Below, piece by piece: positions 53,923-62,329 of a stretch of DNA of 64,000 bases; within the stretch, counting starts at the first letter, position 1, and every line of letters starts with the position of its first letter. Position numbers and translations under genes: made by a program. The DNA is taken from positions 372,001 through 436,000 of the forward strand of contig NZ_CP010554.1 in the NCBI RefSeq assembly GCF_000934545.1. The letters are read 5' to 3'. The DNA is from Rugosibacter aromaticivorans. GTDB taxonomy: Bacteria > Pseudomonadota > Gammaproteobacteria > Burkholderiales > Rhodocyclaceae. The notes below the pieces were generated by a model. The model saw nothing but the letters and a program-made list of their open reading frames with translations, made no database searches and was not told where the DNA came from.

Positions 53923-54639
53923 ATGGCCACGCAGAATAAAGATGAACAAAACGACGTACTGGAAAGCCGCGTACGGCAAGCTGTCGCGCAAGGCGCGGAC
54001 GTGCAGGCGGCCGTGCGCCAGCTTACCCTCGATGCGATGAGCAGCCATACGCTGAGTCTCGAATCCATCAGCCGTATCATGCATGCCGTGGTGCAAGGCA
54101 CGCGCGAAGGCGTGCAGGAGGAATTGGATAAAACGACAACCCAGGTACGAGCGGCGCAAATCCGTATGAAAGAAGCGGTTTCCGGACTCGATACGGCGCT
54201 GGCGCAATTTGCCGCTGCGACGAAATTGGCGGTAGAAGAAGCAGCAGGCCGGGCGCAGAAGTTTTCCAGCCAGGATATGGCGCGCACCCGTGCCGATCTG
54301 GAAAGTCTGGAATCGCTGTTTCTGGAAACCATGAAAACATCAGCCACGGCGACCCGGGGTGTGGCTTCTGACATGTTGGCAGATATGGTAAGCCACGCCC
54401 AACGCACAGGGACAGCCGTTGGTGAGCAGATCAAAGCCACGCTGGAAACTTTTACGCAACAAATGACCGCTGTCAGCAAAACGCAGATCGAGGCGGGGAT
54501 GCAGCTGGCACAAACAACCGCTGATGTGATGCGCAAGGTTGCCGCTGGCATGTTGTCTGGCTTGGCGGATCGTGTCAAGCCAAGCACGCCCTCACCGAGC
54601 GCGCCCTCATCTAAAGCTTCACGCAGCAAGGGCGACTGA
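53923..54639 (+). CDS. Coiled-coil alpha-helical protein of unknown function (DUF6781-like)
   Basis: 238 residues, strongly helical, rich in Ala, Gln, Glu, Thr, without hydrophobic core segments or Cys. ESRVRQAVAQGADVQAAVRQLTLDAM opens the fold; RISRIMHAVVQGTREGVQEELDKTTTQV and later AQRTGTAVGEQIKATLETFTQQM form long amphipathic helices resembling phasin or apolipoprotein-type surface proteins; a Ser/Pro/Lys tail ends it. AAAGGAG lies well before the ATG at 53923; an in-frame ATG at 53878 is rejected. One-base overlap with ubiB couples the two. A role coating lipid or polyester granules, or helping the UbiB kinase, is only a guess. Confidence 0.7.
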   Translation: MATQNKDEQNDVLESRVRQAVAQGADVQAAVRQLTLDAMSSHTLSLESISRIMHAVVQGTREGVQEELDKTTTQVRAAQIRMKEAVSGLDTALAQFAAATKLAVEEAAGRAQKFSSQDMARTRADLESLESLFLETMKTSATATRGVASDMLADMVSHAQRTGTAVGEQIKATLETFTQQMTAVSKTQIEAGMQLAQTTADVMRKVAAGMLSGLADRVKPSTPSPSAPSSKASRSKGD

Positions 54640-56459
54640 TGCTGTGGCAAGCGGTCGTTGCGGTGCGCGACCTGGGCCGTTTGCAGCATATCGCGGCGAT
54701 TCTGATTCGCTATGGTTTTGGCGACATGGTGCGGCGGCTGGGGCTGGCCAATGCACTGGAAAAAGCCGGCCGTGCGCTGCACTGGAATGAAGCGGAAGAA
54801 CTGGCGCACCTCGAGGTGCCAGCACGGGTGCGTCGTGCCCTGGAAGAAATGGGGCCGACGTTCATCAAGCTCGGCCAGGTGCTGGCGACACGGGTGGATT
54901 TGTTTGATCCCACGTGGATCGCTGAATTCAGCGGTTTGCAGGATAGTGCGCCCACGGTACCGTGGGCAGACATTCATGCGCAGCTAAGCGCTGACCTCGG
55001 CGCGGCGCCCGAGGAAGTGTTTGCTGCAATCAATCCGCAACCCCTGGCCGCGGCCTCTATCGCGCAGGTACATCGCGCCCGGCTGGAAGATGGCAGCGAG
55101 GTGGTCGTCAAGGTGCGCCGCCCCGGAATTCGGCCGCTGATCGAGGCCGATTTGCGTTGGCTGATGCGGTTGGCCGAGCTCGCTGAAAACGATCTGCCTG
55201 AGTTGCGTGCCTTTCACCCGCGTGATGTGGTGCGTCAGCTCACCCAGTCGCTGCGCCGCGAGCTTGATTTCGCAAGTGAGTGCCGTAGCGCGGAACGTAT
55301 CGCGCAAAATTTCTCTGCGTATACGGATGCTGCAAACACCGTGCAAAAAGTTATGCGAAGCGGTATTCAGTCGGACAACGCTGGTGACACGCCAAACTAT
55401 TCGGTATCTCGCAACCAGGAACCGCTGACGGATGAAGCGATGCAATCACCCCAGCCACCCGTAGTGATTCCGCGCGTCTATTGGCAATGGACGGGCGAGC
55501 GCGCGTGTGTGCAGGAATTCATTGACGGTTTTTCCGGGCGAAACCTTGAAGCAGTTGATCAGGCGGGTCTCGACCGAAAAGTGCTTGCCCGGCGTGGTGC
55601 GCATGCCGTGCTCAAGATGATCGTCGAGGATGGTTTCTTCCACGCTGACCCGCATCCTGGCAATGTGTTCTACCTGCCCGGCAATCGTATCGCCTTTATT
55701 GATTTTGGCATGGTCGGCAGGCTGACCGGCGAGCGGCGCGACCAACTGATACGCTTATTGCTGGGGTTGGTGACGCACGATGCGCGGCGTGTCTCCGATG
55801 TGCTGCTTGATTGGACAGGCAATAGCGTGTTGGATGAAGACGTGTTGCTGCTGGAAATTGACACCTTCGTTGATCAATATCATGGCGTGCCGCTCAAGCA
55901 GCTTCGGCTCGATCGCATGCTTGCCGAAATTGCGGCCATTTTGCGCCAGCATCGGTTGACACTGCCAGCCGATCTGGCGTTGCTGATCAAGGCGTTCATC
56001 ACGCTAGAAGGCATGGGGCGAGAGCTTGACCCTGATTTTGACATGGCCGGTGAAGCCATGCCCATGCTGGAAAAGGCCATGCGTGCGCGGTACTCGCCGC
56101 GAGCGATCGTTAAGCGAGGTTGGCAGTCCGTTAGTGATGCGCTAGCCTTGGTGGCCGACTTGCCACAAGACATTTCCCGCCTGTTGCGCGCTGCGCGTCG
56201 TGGGCGGCTGGAAGTGCATATTGATGTGACGCATCTGAAGCGTGTCGGCAACCAGCTTGATCGGGCGATCAGCCGGCTGGTCGTGGGCATTGTTGTGGCG
56301 GCGCTGATTGTCGGCTCATCGATCGTCATGACGGTGCCCGGCGGGCCGAGTTTGTTCGGTCTGCCCTTTTTCGGTCTGCTGGGTTTTCTTGGTGCGGTGA
56401 TCGGCGGCCTGTGGCTTTTGTTGTCGATCAGGCAAAGCGGCAGAGTGGATGCAGAGTGA
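54639..56459 (+). CDS. ubiB: UbiB/AarF-type atypical kinase, with insertion
   Basis: 606-residue ABC1/ADCK-family protein needed for ubiquinone synthesis or for moving ubiquinone-related lipids. Motifs: GPTFIKLGQVLATRVDLFDPTW (KxGQ), AAASIAQVHRARL, the Lys of VVVKVRRPGI, LDFASECRSAERIAQNF, DGFFHADPHPGNVFYL and AFIDFGMVGRL. Two C-terminal membrane helices (IVGIVVAALIVGSSIVM; LFGLPFFGLLGFLGAVIGGLWLL). Residues about 232-270 are an extra segment (VMRSGIQSDNAGDTPNYSVS...) between ENFSAYTDA-like and VIPRVYWQW, containing a dispersed repeat copy. Next gene rssA overlaps by GTGA. Confidence 0.93.
   Translation: MLWQAVVAVRDLGRLQHIAAILIRYGFGDMVRRLGLANALEKAGRALHWNEAEELAHLEVPARVRRALEEMGPTFIKLGQVLATRVDLFDPTWIAEFSGLQDSAPTVPWADIHAQLSADLGAAPEEVFAAINPQPLAAASIAQVHRARLEDGSEVVVKVRRPGIRPLIEADLRWLMRLAELAENDLPELRAFHPRDVVRQLTQSLRRELDFASECRSAERIAQNFSAYTDAANTVQKVMRSGIQSDNAGDTPNYSVSRNQEPLTDEAMQSPQPPVVIPRVYWQWTGERACVQEFIDGFSGRNLEAVDQAGLDRKVLARRGAHAVLKMIVEDGFFHADPHPGNVFYLPGNRIAFIDFGMVGRLTGERRDQLIRLLLGLVTHDARRVSDVLLDWTGNSVLDEDVLLLEIDTFVDQYHGVPLKQLRLDRMLAEIAAILRQHRLTLPADLALLIKAFITLEGMGRELDPDFDMAGEAMPMLEKAMRARYSPRAIVKRGWQSVSDALALVADLPQDISRLLRAARRGRLEVHIDVTHLKRVGNQLDRAISRLVVGIVVAALIVGSSIVMTVPGGPSLFGLPFFGLLGFLGAVIGGLWLLLSIRQSGRVDAE
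55370..55397 (+). repeat. Dispersed KVGAGDT-type repeat, copy 13, diverged (in ubiB)
   Basis: GTCGGACAACGCTGGTGACA then CGCCAAAC; the GTCGG start is followed by three extra bases before the CGCTGGTGACAC core. Encodes SDNAGDTPN in frame. Confidence 0.65.
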
Positions 56460-57454
56460 GCGCTGAAGTAAAGCGTCGCCCCAAAATCGGCCTCGCGCTA
56501 GGCAGTGGTTCGGCGCGCGGCCTGGCGCATGTCGGCGTGATCCGCGCCATCGAGGACGCCGGCATTCAGATCGATTGCATCGCGGGAACCAGCATGGGTG
56601 CATTGATTGGCGCAATCCATGCCGCCGGCAAATTGGACCGACTGGAAACCGCTTTTCTCGGTTTCGACTGGAAAAAGACTGTCTCTTTTTTTGATGTCGT
56701 GCTGCCCAGGTCGGGTCTGCTCGACGGGGCGAAAGTCAGCGAACTCGTGCGCAGCCACATGCATGCGGATGGCATCGAAGCCCTGCCCATCGCGTTCGCT
56801 GCTGTCGCCAGCGATCTGATCAGCGGCGAAGAAGTGGTCATCCGCACGGGGGACATCATCGAAGCCGTGCGCGCCAGTATTTCGGTGCCCGGCATTTTTA
56901 CCCCCGTGCGGCGCAACGGGCAGATTCTGGTGGATGGCGGGCTGACCAATCCGGTGCCGGCCAGCGCTGTCCGCGCCATGGGCGCCGAGTTTGTCATCGC
57001 CGTCGATCTTAACCATCAGATCGTGAATGGCAAAAACCTCAAACCGCTGCTGCCCACGGTGAGCAATGTGGTTACCCCTGCGGCAAGCGATCCGCGCCCG
57101 CGTTCAGGCTGGATGGATATCTATTACCAGAAGATGCAGAACCTCAAGCAAAAACTGCTCGCCAGCGATGCGCCGGGCCGCATCCAGCTTTTACGCTGGC
57201 TCGCGCGCGAGGAACCGCTACCCAGCATCTTCGAAGTGCTGCTGGCTTCGATCAACATCATGGAAACGAGCATCACGCAAACGCGGCTGTATATCGACCA
57301 GCCGGACATCATCATCCAACCACCGCTCGGCCACATCCGCTTCCTCGAATTCGGCCGCGCCGAAGAAATCATTGCCATCGGTTATGAACATACGCAGCAG
57401 CAACTCGCCGCGCTTGACCCCAGTCTGTTGCTGGCATTGTCTGCACCGCGATAA
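56456..57454 (+). CDS. rssA: Patatin-like phospholipase (RssA/NTE group)
   Basis: 332-residue serine lipase-like protein with Ser-Asp dyad. GLALGSGSARGLAHVGVIRAIEDAG forms the oxyanion hole, GTSMGALIGAI holds the nucleophile Ser, and ILVDGGLTNPVPAS holds the Asp. The C-terminal third (SIFEVLLASINIMETSITQTRL; FLEFGRAEEIIAIGYEHT) is typical of RssA. GTG start at 56456, overlapping the ubiB stop (GTGA). Probably acts on membrane lipids; neighbour ubiB suggests lipid/quinone membrane homeostasis, as inference. Confidence 0.92.
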   Translation: MSAEVKRRPKIGLALGSGSARGLAHVGVIRAIEDAGIQIDCIAGTSMGALIGAIHAAGKLDRLETAFLGFDWKKTVSFFDVVLPRSGLLDGAKVSELVRSHMHADGIEALPIAFAAVASDLISGEEVVIRTGDIIEAVRASISVPGIFTPVRRNGQILVDGGLTNPVPASAVRAMGAEFVIAVDLNHQIVNGKNLKPLLPTVSNVVTPAASDPRPRSGWMDIYYQKMQNLKQKLLASDAPGRIQLLRWLAREEPLPSIFEVLLASINIMETSITQTRLYIDQPDIIIQPPLGHIRFLEFGRAEEIIAIGYEHTQQQLAALDPSLLLALSAPR

Positions 57455-57540
57455 GCCGCAAGCCATCCCTGATTGTTCGTGTGCCCGGCCGGATGGCGCT
57501 TGTCAAAATGCAGGATAAATCGTTTAGTCCAAACTGGATA

Positions 57541-57575
57541 TTGGCGCTGACAAGATAGTAGCGCCAAAATTTTTT
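57541..57575 (+). terminator. Rho-independent terminator after rssA
   Basis: TTGGCGCT / AGCGCCAA stem with an 11-base loop, followed by AATTTTTTA. It lies 87 bases after rssA and closes the long plus-strand run. The stem shares GGCGCTG-ACA with the dispersed repeat. Confidence 0.8.
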
Positions 57576-57615
57576 AGTTAGCCCTCAAGAAAGGCCGTCA
57601 TGCGCGTAGTCGACA

Positions 57616-58317
57616 TTGCTCAGTTCGAGTTCTCGTAATCTCTTCGCGAATCAGATCGTTATGGGTCTTGTGCTTGGGGTCCTGGGTAACTACATTTATG
57701 AACGCACGCTGGCAGTCGATGACAAGGTTACGGTTGAAGTCAAGACTAACGAAGTAATCATCCAAAGGGGCAATGATCGAGTCGTAGTCCCGAGAAACGT
57801 TTACGACGCGACAAGACGTGTTGAGAAGAACCCACAATTCATCAAGGCTATGACTCGCACGTTCGAAGCCGTGGCGGCTGACGAGAAGGTCAAATCTTTC
57901 GGACTCGTCGAGAAAATGGATTCGCCTGCTCCAGCGATCCCGATATTTCGTTCTACGCTCCTTTCCCTTGCCACACAAATGCCAGAAGACCCGGATAGTC
58001 GAGTCATCACTGAGCAAGCCGAGCTCCAGATCGTCAAGGCAATTCTCAAGAAGTCCAACCGACGGTGGGAGTTCGTTTGGAGGGGAATCACGATATCAGC
58101 GCCGGTAGTGCACGATCGTTTCTGTGTAGACTTCTTTGCCCACGAAATCACCATTGCGCCGGGCGACACGCTCGAGGTCACACTTGCCATCAAGCAGGCT
58201 AAAGATCCTGATACAGGCATCTATACGAACGTTGGGTACGAGGTAGTTGAGGTTCATGGTCATGTTCCTCGCATCAGACAAATGCCGCTTACGGGGGCCG
58301 CCGATGAGGGTTCTTAA
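57616..58317 (+). CDS. Unknown protein with one N-terminal membrane helix
   Basis: About 233 residues from a TTG at 57616, or about 218 from ATG 57661. MGLVLGVLGNYIYERTLAVDD is a single anchor; the rest is soluble (VTVEVKTNEVIIQRGNDRVVVPRNVYDATRRVEKNPQF; WRGITISAPVVHDRFCVDFFAHEITIAPGDTLEVTLAI) with a beta-rich C-terminal part. No known family is recognised. An ATG at 57600 with AAGAAAGG upstream reads only 12 codons before a stop in another frame, so the true 5' end may be frameshifted. Codon use and G/C content differ from neighbours, suggesting a transferred gene. Confidence 0.55.
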   Translation: MLSSSSRNLFANQIVMGLVLGVLGNYIYERTLAVDDKVTVEVKTNEVIIQRGNDRVVVPRNVYDATRRVEKNPQFIKAMTRTFEAVAADEKVKSFGLVEKMDSPAPAIPIFRSTLLSLATQMPEDPDSRVITEQAELQIVKAILKKSNRRWEFVWRGITISAPVVHDRFCVDFFAHEITIAPGDTLEVTLAIKQAKDPDTGIYTNVGYEVVEVHGHVPRIRQMPLTGAADEGS

Positions 58318-58373
58318 GTAAGTCATCAAAGGCCAAGCTCGAATTATTTTGTAAGAATCATCAAAAACCCAAC

Positions 58374-59575
58374 ATGCGTAACCATGACCAAGTGATTTCC
58401 GAGCAATTCGGCAGCACCGCCGCGGCAGGCTCAACCTGGCTGATTGCGACAGGTGACGAGACCGCACAGGCGGGGGCGCCATTGTTGTTGGAGACGGTCA
58501 AGCCGACGGCGCTGGCGGACTGGCCGGACACACTCACACTGTGACTGACGCAGGCGGGTGCAACGCAGGAAGTGGGTTTGACGCTGACCGTAGCAGAGGG
58601 AACCGATGCCGCGCGCCGCACGTATCGCGGCATCGTGCCGCAGGGCATTTCCGGGCTGGTCCGCGCCGAGTTAGCAGCGCCAGCGCGATGCTTGCTCTGC
58701 ACTACCTTTGGATCGCCTTCGGGAACTTCCAACCGACTGGCGCTGGTCATCGCCGGTTTGCCCACCGCGTCGCCATCCACGCCACTTTCACCTGCTGTGG
58801 CACAGCAGACGCCAGCAGATACACTGTCGCCTCGGCAGGCTCCGCATTGCCACCCGCTGCGCCTGACAATTCCGTGTTTTCTCCGCACGAGCCGATGTAT
58901 TTCGTGGTGGGCAATCGAGGAGGGAACAATGCGCGTTTTCAGTTGAGTTTCAAATATCAAATATTTGATCCAAAAAGCCATCTGGCGCAGTGGTTTTCGC
59001 CACTCGCCCAGATCTATTTCGGCTACACGCAAACTTCGACTTGGGATTTGGCTGCCCAGTCCCAGCCGTTTCGCGACACGAGTTATCGCCCGAGTTTTTT
59101 CTGGCAAACAGAACCCAGCGGTCAGGGAATTGTTCCCCTTCTATTCCGCGCAGGCTACGAGCATGAGTCGAACGGCAAGGAGGGAATCGCTTCGCGCAGC
59201 ATTGATACGCTCTTCGTGCGCCCGGTCTGGCGTAAGGAATTCGCCAACGGCAGTGCGCTCGCCTTCATGCCCAAGCTCTATGGCTATCTGGATAAGTCAG
59301 ACAACCCGGACATCCAGCGTTATCGTGGGTATGTTGATTGGGGTTTTTGCTATGGTTACGAAGACGGCTGGCTTATGACTTCGCAAATCCGGCGCGGCAC
59401 GGCGAACCGTGGCTCCGCGCAGTTTGATGTTTCCGTTCTGTTTCGCACGCCGGTGTTTACGCGCACCGGCGGCTTCCTGACATTTCAACTTTTTTCAGGC
59501 TATGGCGAAAATCTGCTTGACTACAATGTGCAACGCAGCACGCAATTGCGTGTCGGGGTTTCGCTGGTGCGTTGA
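58374..59575 (+). pseudogene. pldA: Disrupted outer-membrane phospholipase A (pldA-like)
   Basis: The C-terminal barrel is complete: FSPHEPMYFVVGNRGGNNARFQL, the catalytic His-Ser in GYEHESNGKEGIASRS, NPDIQRYRGYVDWG and FSGYGENLLDYN. The N-terminal half is broken: after STWLIATGDETAQAGAPLLL an in-frame TGA interrupts TLTL-LTQAG, a dispersed repeat copy is inserted at 58671-58729, and a frameshift near 58830 is needed to reach the barrel frame. No signal peptide is present at the 5' end. An internal start would give a cytoplasmic, unexported barrel, so loss of function is likely. Intact PldA has about 350-400 residues. Confidence 0.75.
58671..58729 (-). repeat. Dispersed [14 protein letters not shown] repeat, copy 14 (in the pldA pseudogene)
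   Basis: Minus strand carries GGCGATCCAAAGGTAGTGCA then GAGCAAGCATCGCGCTGGCG, two substitutions from the darP core in the first 20 bases. Here the repeat is antisense to the gene. Confidence 0.85.
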
Positions 59576-59609
59576 TTAAAACGCCGGTACATGCAGCGCC
59601 TTCGGTGCT

Positions 59610-59978
59610 TCAGCTTGACGCTTGCTGCCCGGCTATTTCAAGACGCACTTGATCCATATCGAGCGCCATTGCCTGTTCGATGAGCTGATCAAACGCCGCC
59701 GGTACAAGCGCGCCTGCTTCTGAATAAATCACGATCTGATCGCGGAAAATCATCAGCGTGGGAATCGAGCGGATGTTGAAGGCGGTGGCGATTTCCTGCT
59801 GCTCTTCGGTGTTCACCTTGGCGAAGACGATGCCGGGATTTTTTTCTGCGGCGGCCTCGAAAGTTGGCGCGAAGCCGCGGCAGGGCGCACACCAGGGCGC
59901 CCAGAAATCGACGATCACGGTCGCATTGTTGGTGATGGTCGGTTGAAAATTATCCGCGTCTATTTGCAGGGTTGCCAT
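59610..59978 (-). CDS. trxA: Thioredoxin
   Basis: 122-residue thioredoxin with VIVDFWAPWCAPCRGFAPTFE. The active site is WCAPC rather than WCGPC, which shifts the redox potential and is seen in some secondary thioredoxins. The cis-Pro lies in IRSIPTLMIF. A C-terminal extension of about 13 residues (DMDQVRLEIAGQ) follows the usual end. It may serve as reductant for the ArsC of this region or as a general reductase; a second, canonical thioredoxin probably exists elsewhere. Confidence 0.88.
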   Translation of the reverse strand: MATLQIDADNFQPTITNNATVIVDFWAPWCAPCRGFAPTFEAAAEKNPGIVFAKVNTEEQQEIATAFNIRSIPTLMIFRDQIVIYSEAGALVPAAFDQLIEQAMALDMDQVRLEIAGQQASS

Positions 59979-60043
59979 GCGTACTCCTGAGTTGATTGGT
60001 CGCCTATGCTATCGTTTTGCGTTCTCTTTTGCCATTACCCCGG

Positions 60044-60994
60044 ATGAATTTTTCTGCACTTCCTGCACCCACTGATCGCGGCCATTATCGTGGCCGCTTT
60101 GCCCCGTCGCCCACCGGCCCGCTGCATTTCGGTTCGCTGATTGCGGCGGTTGCTTCATTTCTCGAAGCGCGCACGCAGGGAGGCGAGTGGCATTTACGCA
60201 TGGAAGATGTCGATGTGCCACGTTGTTCAATGACAGCGGCGGACGCGATCTTGCGCGCGCTGGAGGCTTTCGGTTTTGCCTGGGATGGCGATGTGGTGTG
60301 GCAGAGCCAGCGTACCGATGCCTATCGTGCGGCGTTTGATCAGTTGCTGGCCTCTGGCCGTGTTTTCCCCTGCGCTTGCACGCGCAAGGAGCTGGCGGAT
60401 TCAGCGCTGATCCATGAGGGGGCGGTGCTTTATCCAGGCACTTGTCGCGCTGGTTTCCCGCCGGGGAAGGCGGCGCGCAGTTGGCGCGTGCGGGTTGATG
60501 CGGCCAGCGTGTCTTTCGACGATGCGATTCAGGGCCGCATCGCAAGCAATCTGGCGCAAGAGGCTGGGGACTTCATTGTGCTGCGCGCCGATGGATTATT
60601 TGCCTACCAGTTGGCCGTGGTGGTTGATGATGCCGCAGCTGGTATGACGCATGTAGTGCGCGGTGCCGATTTGTTGACCTCGACGCCACGCCAGATTTTT
60701 CTTCAACAATGCCTCGGGTTGCCGACGCCGGCTTATGCGCATTTGCCCGTGGCAGTGAATGCGGCGGGTGAAAAGCTTTCCAAGCAAACATTGGCCGCAC
60801 CGCTGGATGTGGCGCGGCCGGCACCGTGGCTGTTTGCTGCACTGAAGTTTCTTGGCCAAACGCCACCGGCGGAATTGGCGCAGGCGAATGGTGATACCAA
60901 TTGCGATGCCCTGTGGGACTGGGCGAAAAACCACTGGCAGTTGCAACATGTGCCGCAGCAACTAACCTTGCCCGGCTTGACGAAAAATTTTTGA
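60044..60994 (+). CDS. gluQ: Glutamyl-Q tRNA(Asp) synthetase
   Basis: 316-residue truncated glutamyl-tRNA synthetase paralogue that attaches glutamate to queuosine in tRNA-Asp. RGRFAPSPTGPLHFGSLIAAVASFLEA (HIGH-like), LRMEDVDVPRC, the Cys-rich zinc part RVFPCACTRKEL...YPGTCR, DFIVLRADGLFAYQLAVVVDDAAAGMTHVVRG and EKLSKQT (KMSKS-like). No anticodon-binding domain, as expected. ATG 60044 (MNFSALP) is used; the frame opens at 59996. Divergent from trxA. Confidence 0.95.
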   Translation: MNFSALPAPTDRGHYRGRFAPSPTGPLHFGSLIAAVASFLEARTQGGEWHLRMEDVDVPRCSMTAADAILRALEAFGFAWDGDVVWQSQRTDAYRAAFDQLLASGRVFPCACTRKELADSALIHEGAVLYPGTCRAGFPPGKAARSWRVRVDAASVSFDDAIQGRIASNLAQEAGDFIVLRADGLFAYQLAVVVDDAAAGMTHVVRGADLLTSTPRQIFLQQCLGLPTPAYAHLPVAVNAAGEKLSKQTLAAPLDVARPAPWLFAALKFLGQTPPAELAQANGDTNCDALWDWAKNHWQLQHVPQQLTLPGLTKNF

Positions 60995-61005
60995 GAGGAG
61001 AGAGC

Positions 61006-61443
61006 ATGCCGATTACGGATACACAAGAAATTACGCGTTGGTTGACCCGTACCAAAGTGATTGCCATCGTCGGGCTTTCGCCCAAAACTGACCGGCCGAG
61101 CCATGCGGTTGCGCAGTTTTTGCTGGTGCGCGGCTATGACATCATTCCGGTGAATCCGGCGTGTAAGGAAATGCTTGGCCGACCGTGCTATCCCGATCTG
61201 GCGTTGATTCCGCGTGCGGTGGATATGGTGGATGTATTTCGCAAAGCGGAGGATGTGCTGCCGATTGCGCAAGAAGCGATACGCATCGGCGCGAAATGTC
61301 TCTGGCTGCAACTCGGCGTCATCAATCCGCAAGCCGTGGCGCTGGCAGAAGCCGCCGGACTGGCGGTGGTGGAAGATCGCTGCCTCAAGATAGAGTACAC
61401 ACAGCGGTTTGGCTTGCAGCCAGTGGGCGGATTGTCCGTTTGA
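61006..61443 (+). CDS. CoA-binding domain protein (YccU-like)
   Basis: 145-residue Rossmann-fold protein of the CoA_binding_2 family. VIAIVGLSPKTDRPSHAVAQFLLVRGYDIIPVNP, DMVDVFRKAEDVLPIAQEAIRIGAKCLWLQLGV and the end VEDRCLKIEY match the family. GAGAGGAG is a strong ribosome site, 12 bases after the gluQ stop, so the two are co-transcribed. Function is not known; the fold binds CoA or a related nucleotide. Confidence 0.88.
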   Translation: MPITDTQEITRWLTRTKVIAIVGLSPKTDRPSHAVAQFLLVRGYDIIPVNPACKEMLGRPCYPDLALIPRAVDMVDVFRKAEDVLPIAQEAIRIGAKCLWLQLGVINPQAVALAEAAGLAVVEDRCLKIEYTQRFGLQPVGGLSV

Positions 61444-61470
61444 CAAGTTTCTTTATTGTAGCTACATTAA

Positions 61471-61722
61471 AAAATCGAATTCGATTGGGCCAAGGCCGCG
61501 CAAATCAAACAAAGCACGGCGTGTCTCTTTCCATAGCAGGCGAACTCGACTGGGAAGCTGCGCTGGTATGGGTTGACGACCGATTTGAGTACAACGAGAG
61601 GCGCATGATTGCGCTCGCGCCGAAAACCGGATCCTGTACTACGTGGCGTTTGTAGACCGTGGCAAAGTGCGCAGGCCATCAGCCTGCATCGCGCCAATCG
61701 TCGTGAGGTTAAAACATTATGT
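61471..61722 (+). pseudogene. Decayed BrnT-family toxin
   Basis: Pieces of a BrnT ribonuclease toxin in three frames: IEFDWAKA (no start codon, TAA just before), then KHGVSLSIAGELDWEAALVWVDDRFEYNERRMIALAP, then ILYYVAFVDRGKV, then ISLHRANRREVK. At least three frame changes are needed. BrnT has about 90 residues. It directly precedes the BrnA-like antitoxin, in the normal toxin-antitoxin order, so the toxin half has died. Confidence 0.6.
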
Positions 61723-62018
61723 CGAAAATATCTAAGCGCCCCGCCATTCGCATGCCAACCATAGCGGAAGACAAAGCCATTACTGCGGCAGCCAGAAGTG
61801 ACCCTGACGCACAGCCGCTGACGCCAAAGCAACTGAAAGCCATGGTGCCAACGCAGGCATTGCGTGGACGGCCGAAATCAGAAAACAAAAAGCTGCTCGT
61901 CTCAGTACGCTACAGCCCCGAAGTGGTTGCCTACTTCAAGTCCACCGGCGAAGGTTGGCAATCGCGAATGGATGGTGTGCTCCGTCAGTACGTGGCACGT
62001 CATTCCCGTAGCGCTTGA
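61719..62018 (+). CDS. BrnA-like antitoxin
   Basis: 99 residues. N-terminal linker PTIAEDKAITAAARSDPDAQPLTPKQL is typical of BrnA/DUF4415 antitoxins, and LLVSVRYSPEVVAYFKSTGEGWQSRMDGVLRQYVARH is the ribbon-helix-helix DNA-binding part. The frame is intact, while the toxin partner upstream is broken, leaving an orphan antitoxin. It may still repress its promoter or cross-neutralise a BrnT elsewhere. Confidence 0.75.
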   Translation: MSKISKRPAIRMPTIAEDKAITAAARSDPDAQPLTPKQLKAMVPTQALRGRPKSENKKLLVSVRYSPEVVAYFKSTGEGWQSRMDGVLRQYVARHSRSA

Positions 62019-62080
62019 TGGCTATGTTTACTTGGCACCTCACGTTGAGGAGTCGGGTTACTGCTTACTGAGAGGCAACC

Positions 62081-62329
62081 CTGATAAAAAAACTTGATGA
62101 TTTTGAGAAGGATGTCCTGGCCGCTTACGAAAAAAGGGCGAACTCAAGCCTACTTCACCTTCAAAAGCCGGCTGGCCAAATTCAGGCGCGTGTCCTGGAA
62201 GCAGGTATTCCGTACCAGACCTTTATCGCCAGCGTATTGCGTAAGTACACCGCTGGCCGCCTGTTTGAGAAACCATCGAGACTGACCGCCCGTGCAACCG
62301 GATGCGCCGACAAGCGGCGCGCTGATTAG
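62081..62329 (+). pseudogene. Remnant of a CopG/BrnA-type antitoxin
   Basis: KKLDDFEKDVLAAYEK and IQARVLEAGIPYQTFIASVLRKYTAGRLFEKP match the ends of a ribbon-helix-helix antitoxin family whose middle segment is missing here. The expected ATG is CTGATA, and the linking segment (RANSSLLHLQ) is probably out of frame. No toxin gene lies beside it. Confidence 0.5.

Noticed and set aside
58361..59107. 248-codon minus-strand frame over pldA
   Set aside because: It is the shadow of the plus-strand pldA remnant; only its repeat segment ([10 protein letters not shown]) looks protein-like, and that belongs to the dispersed family.
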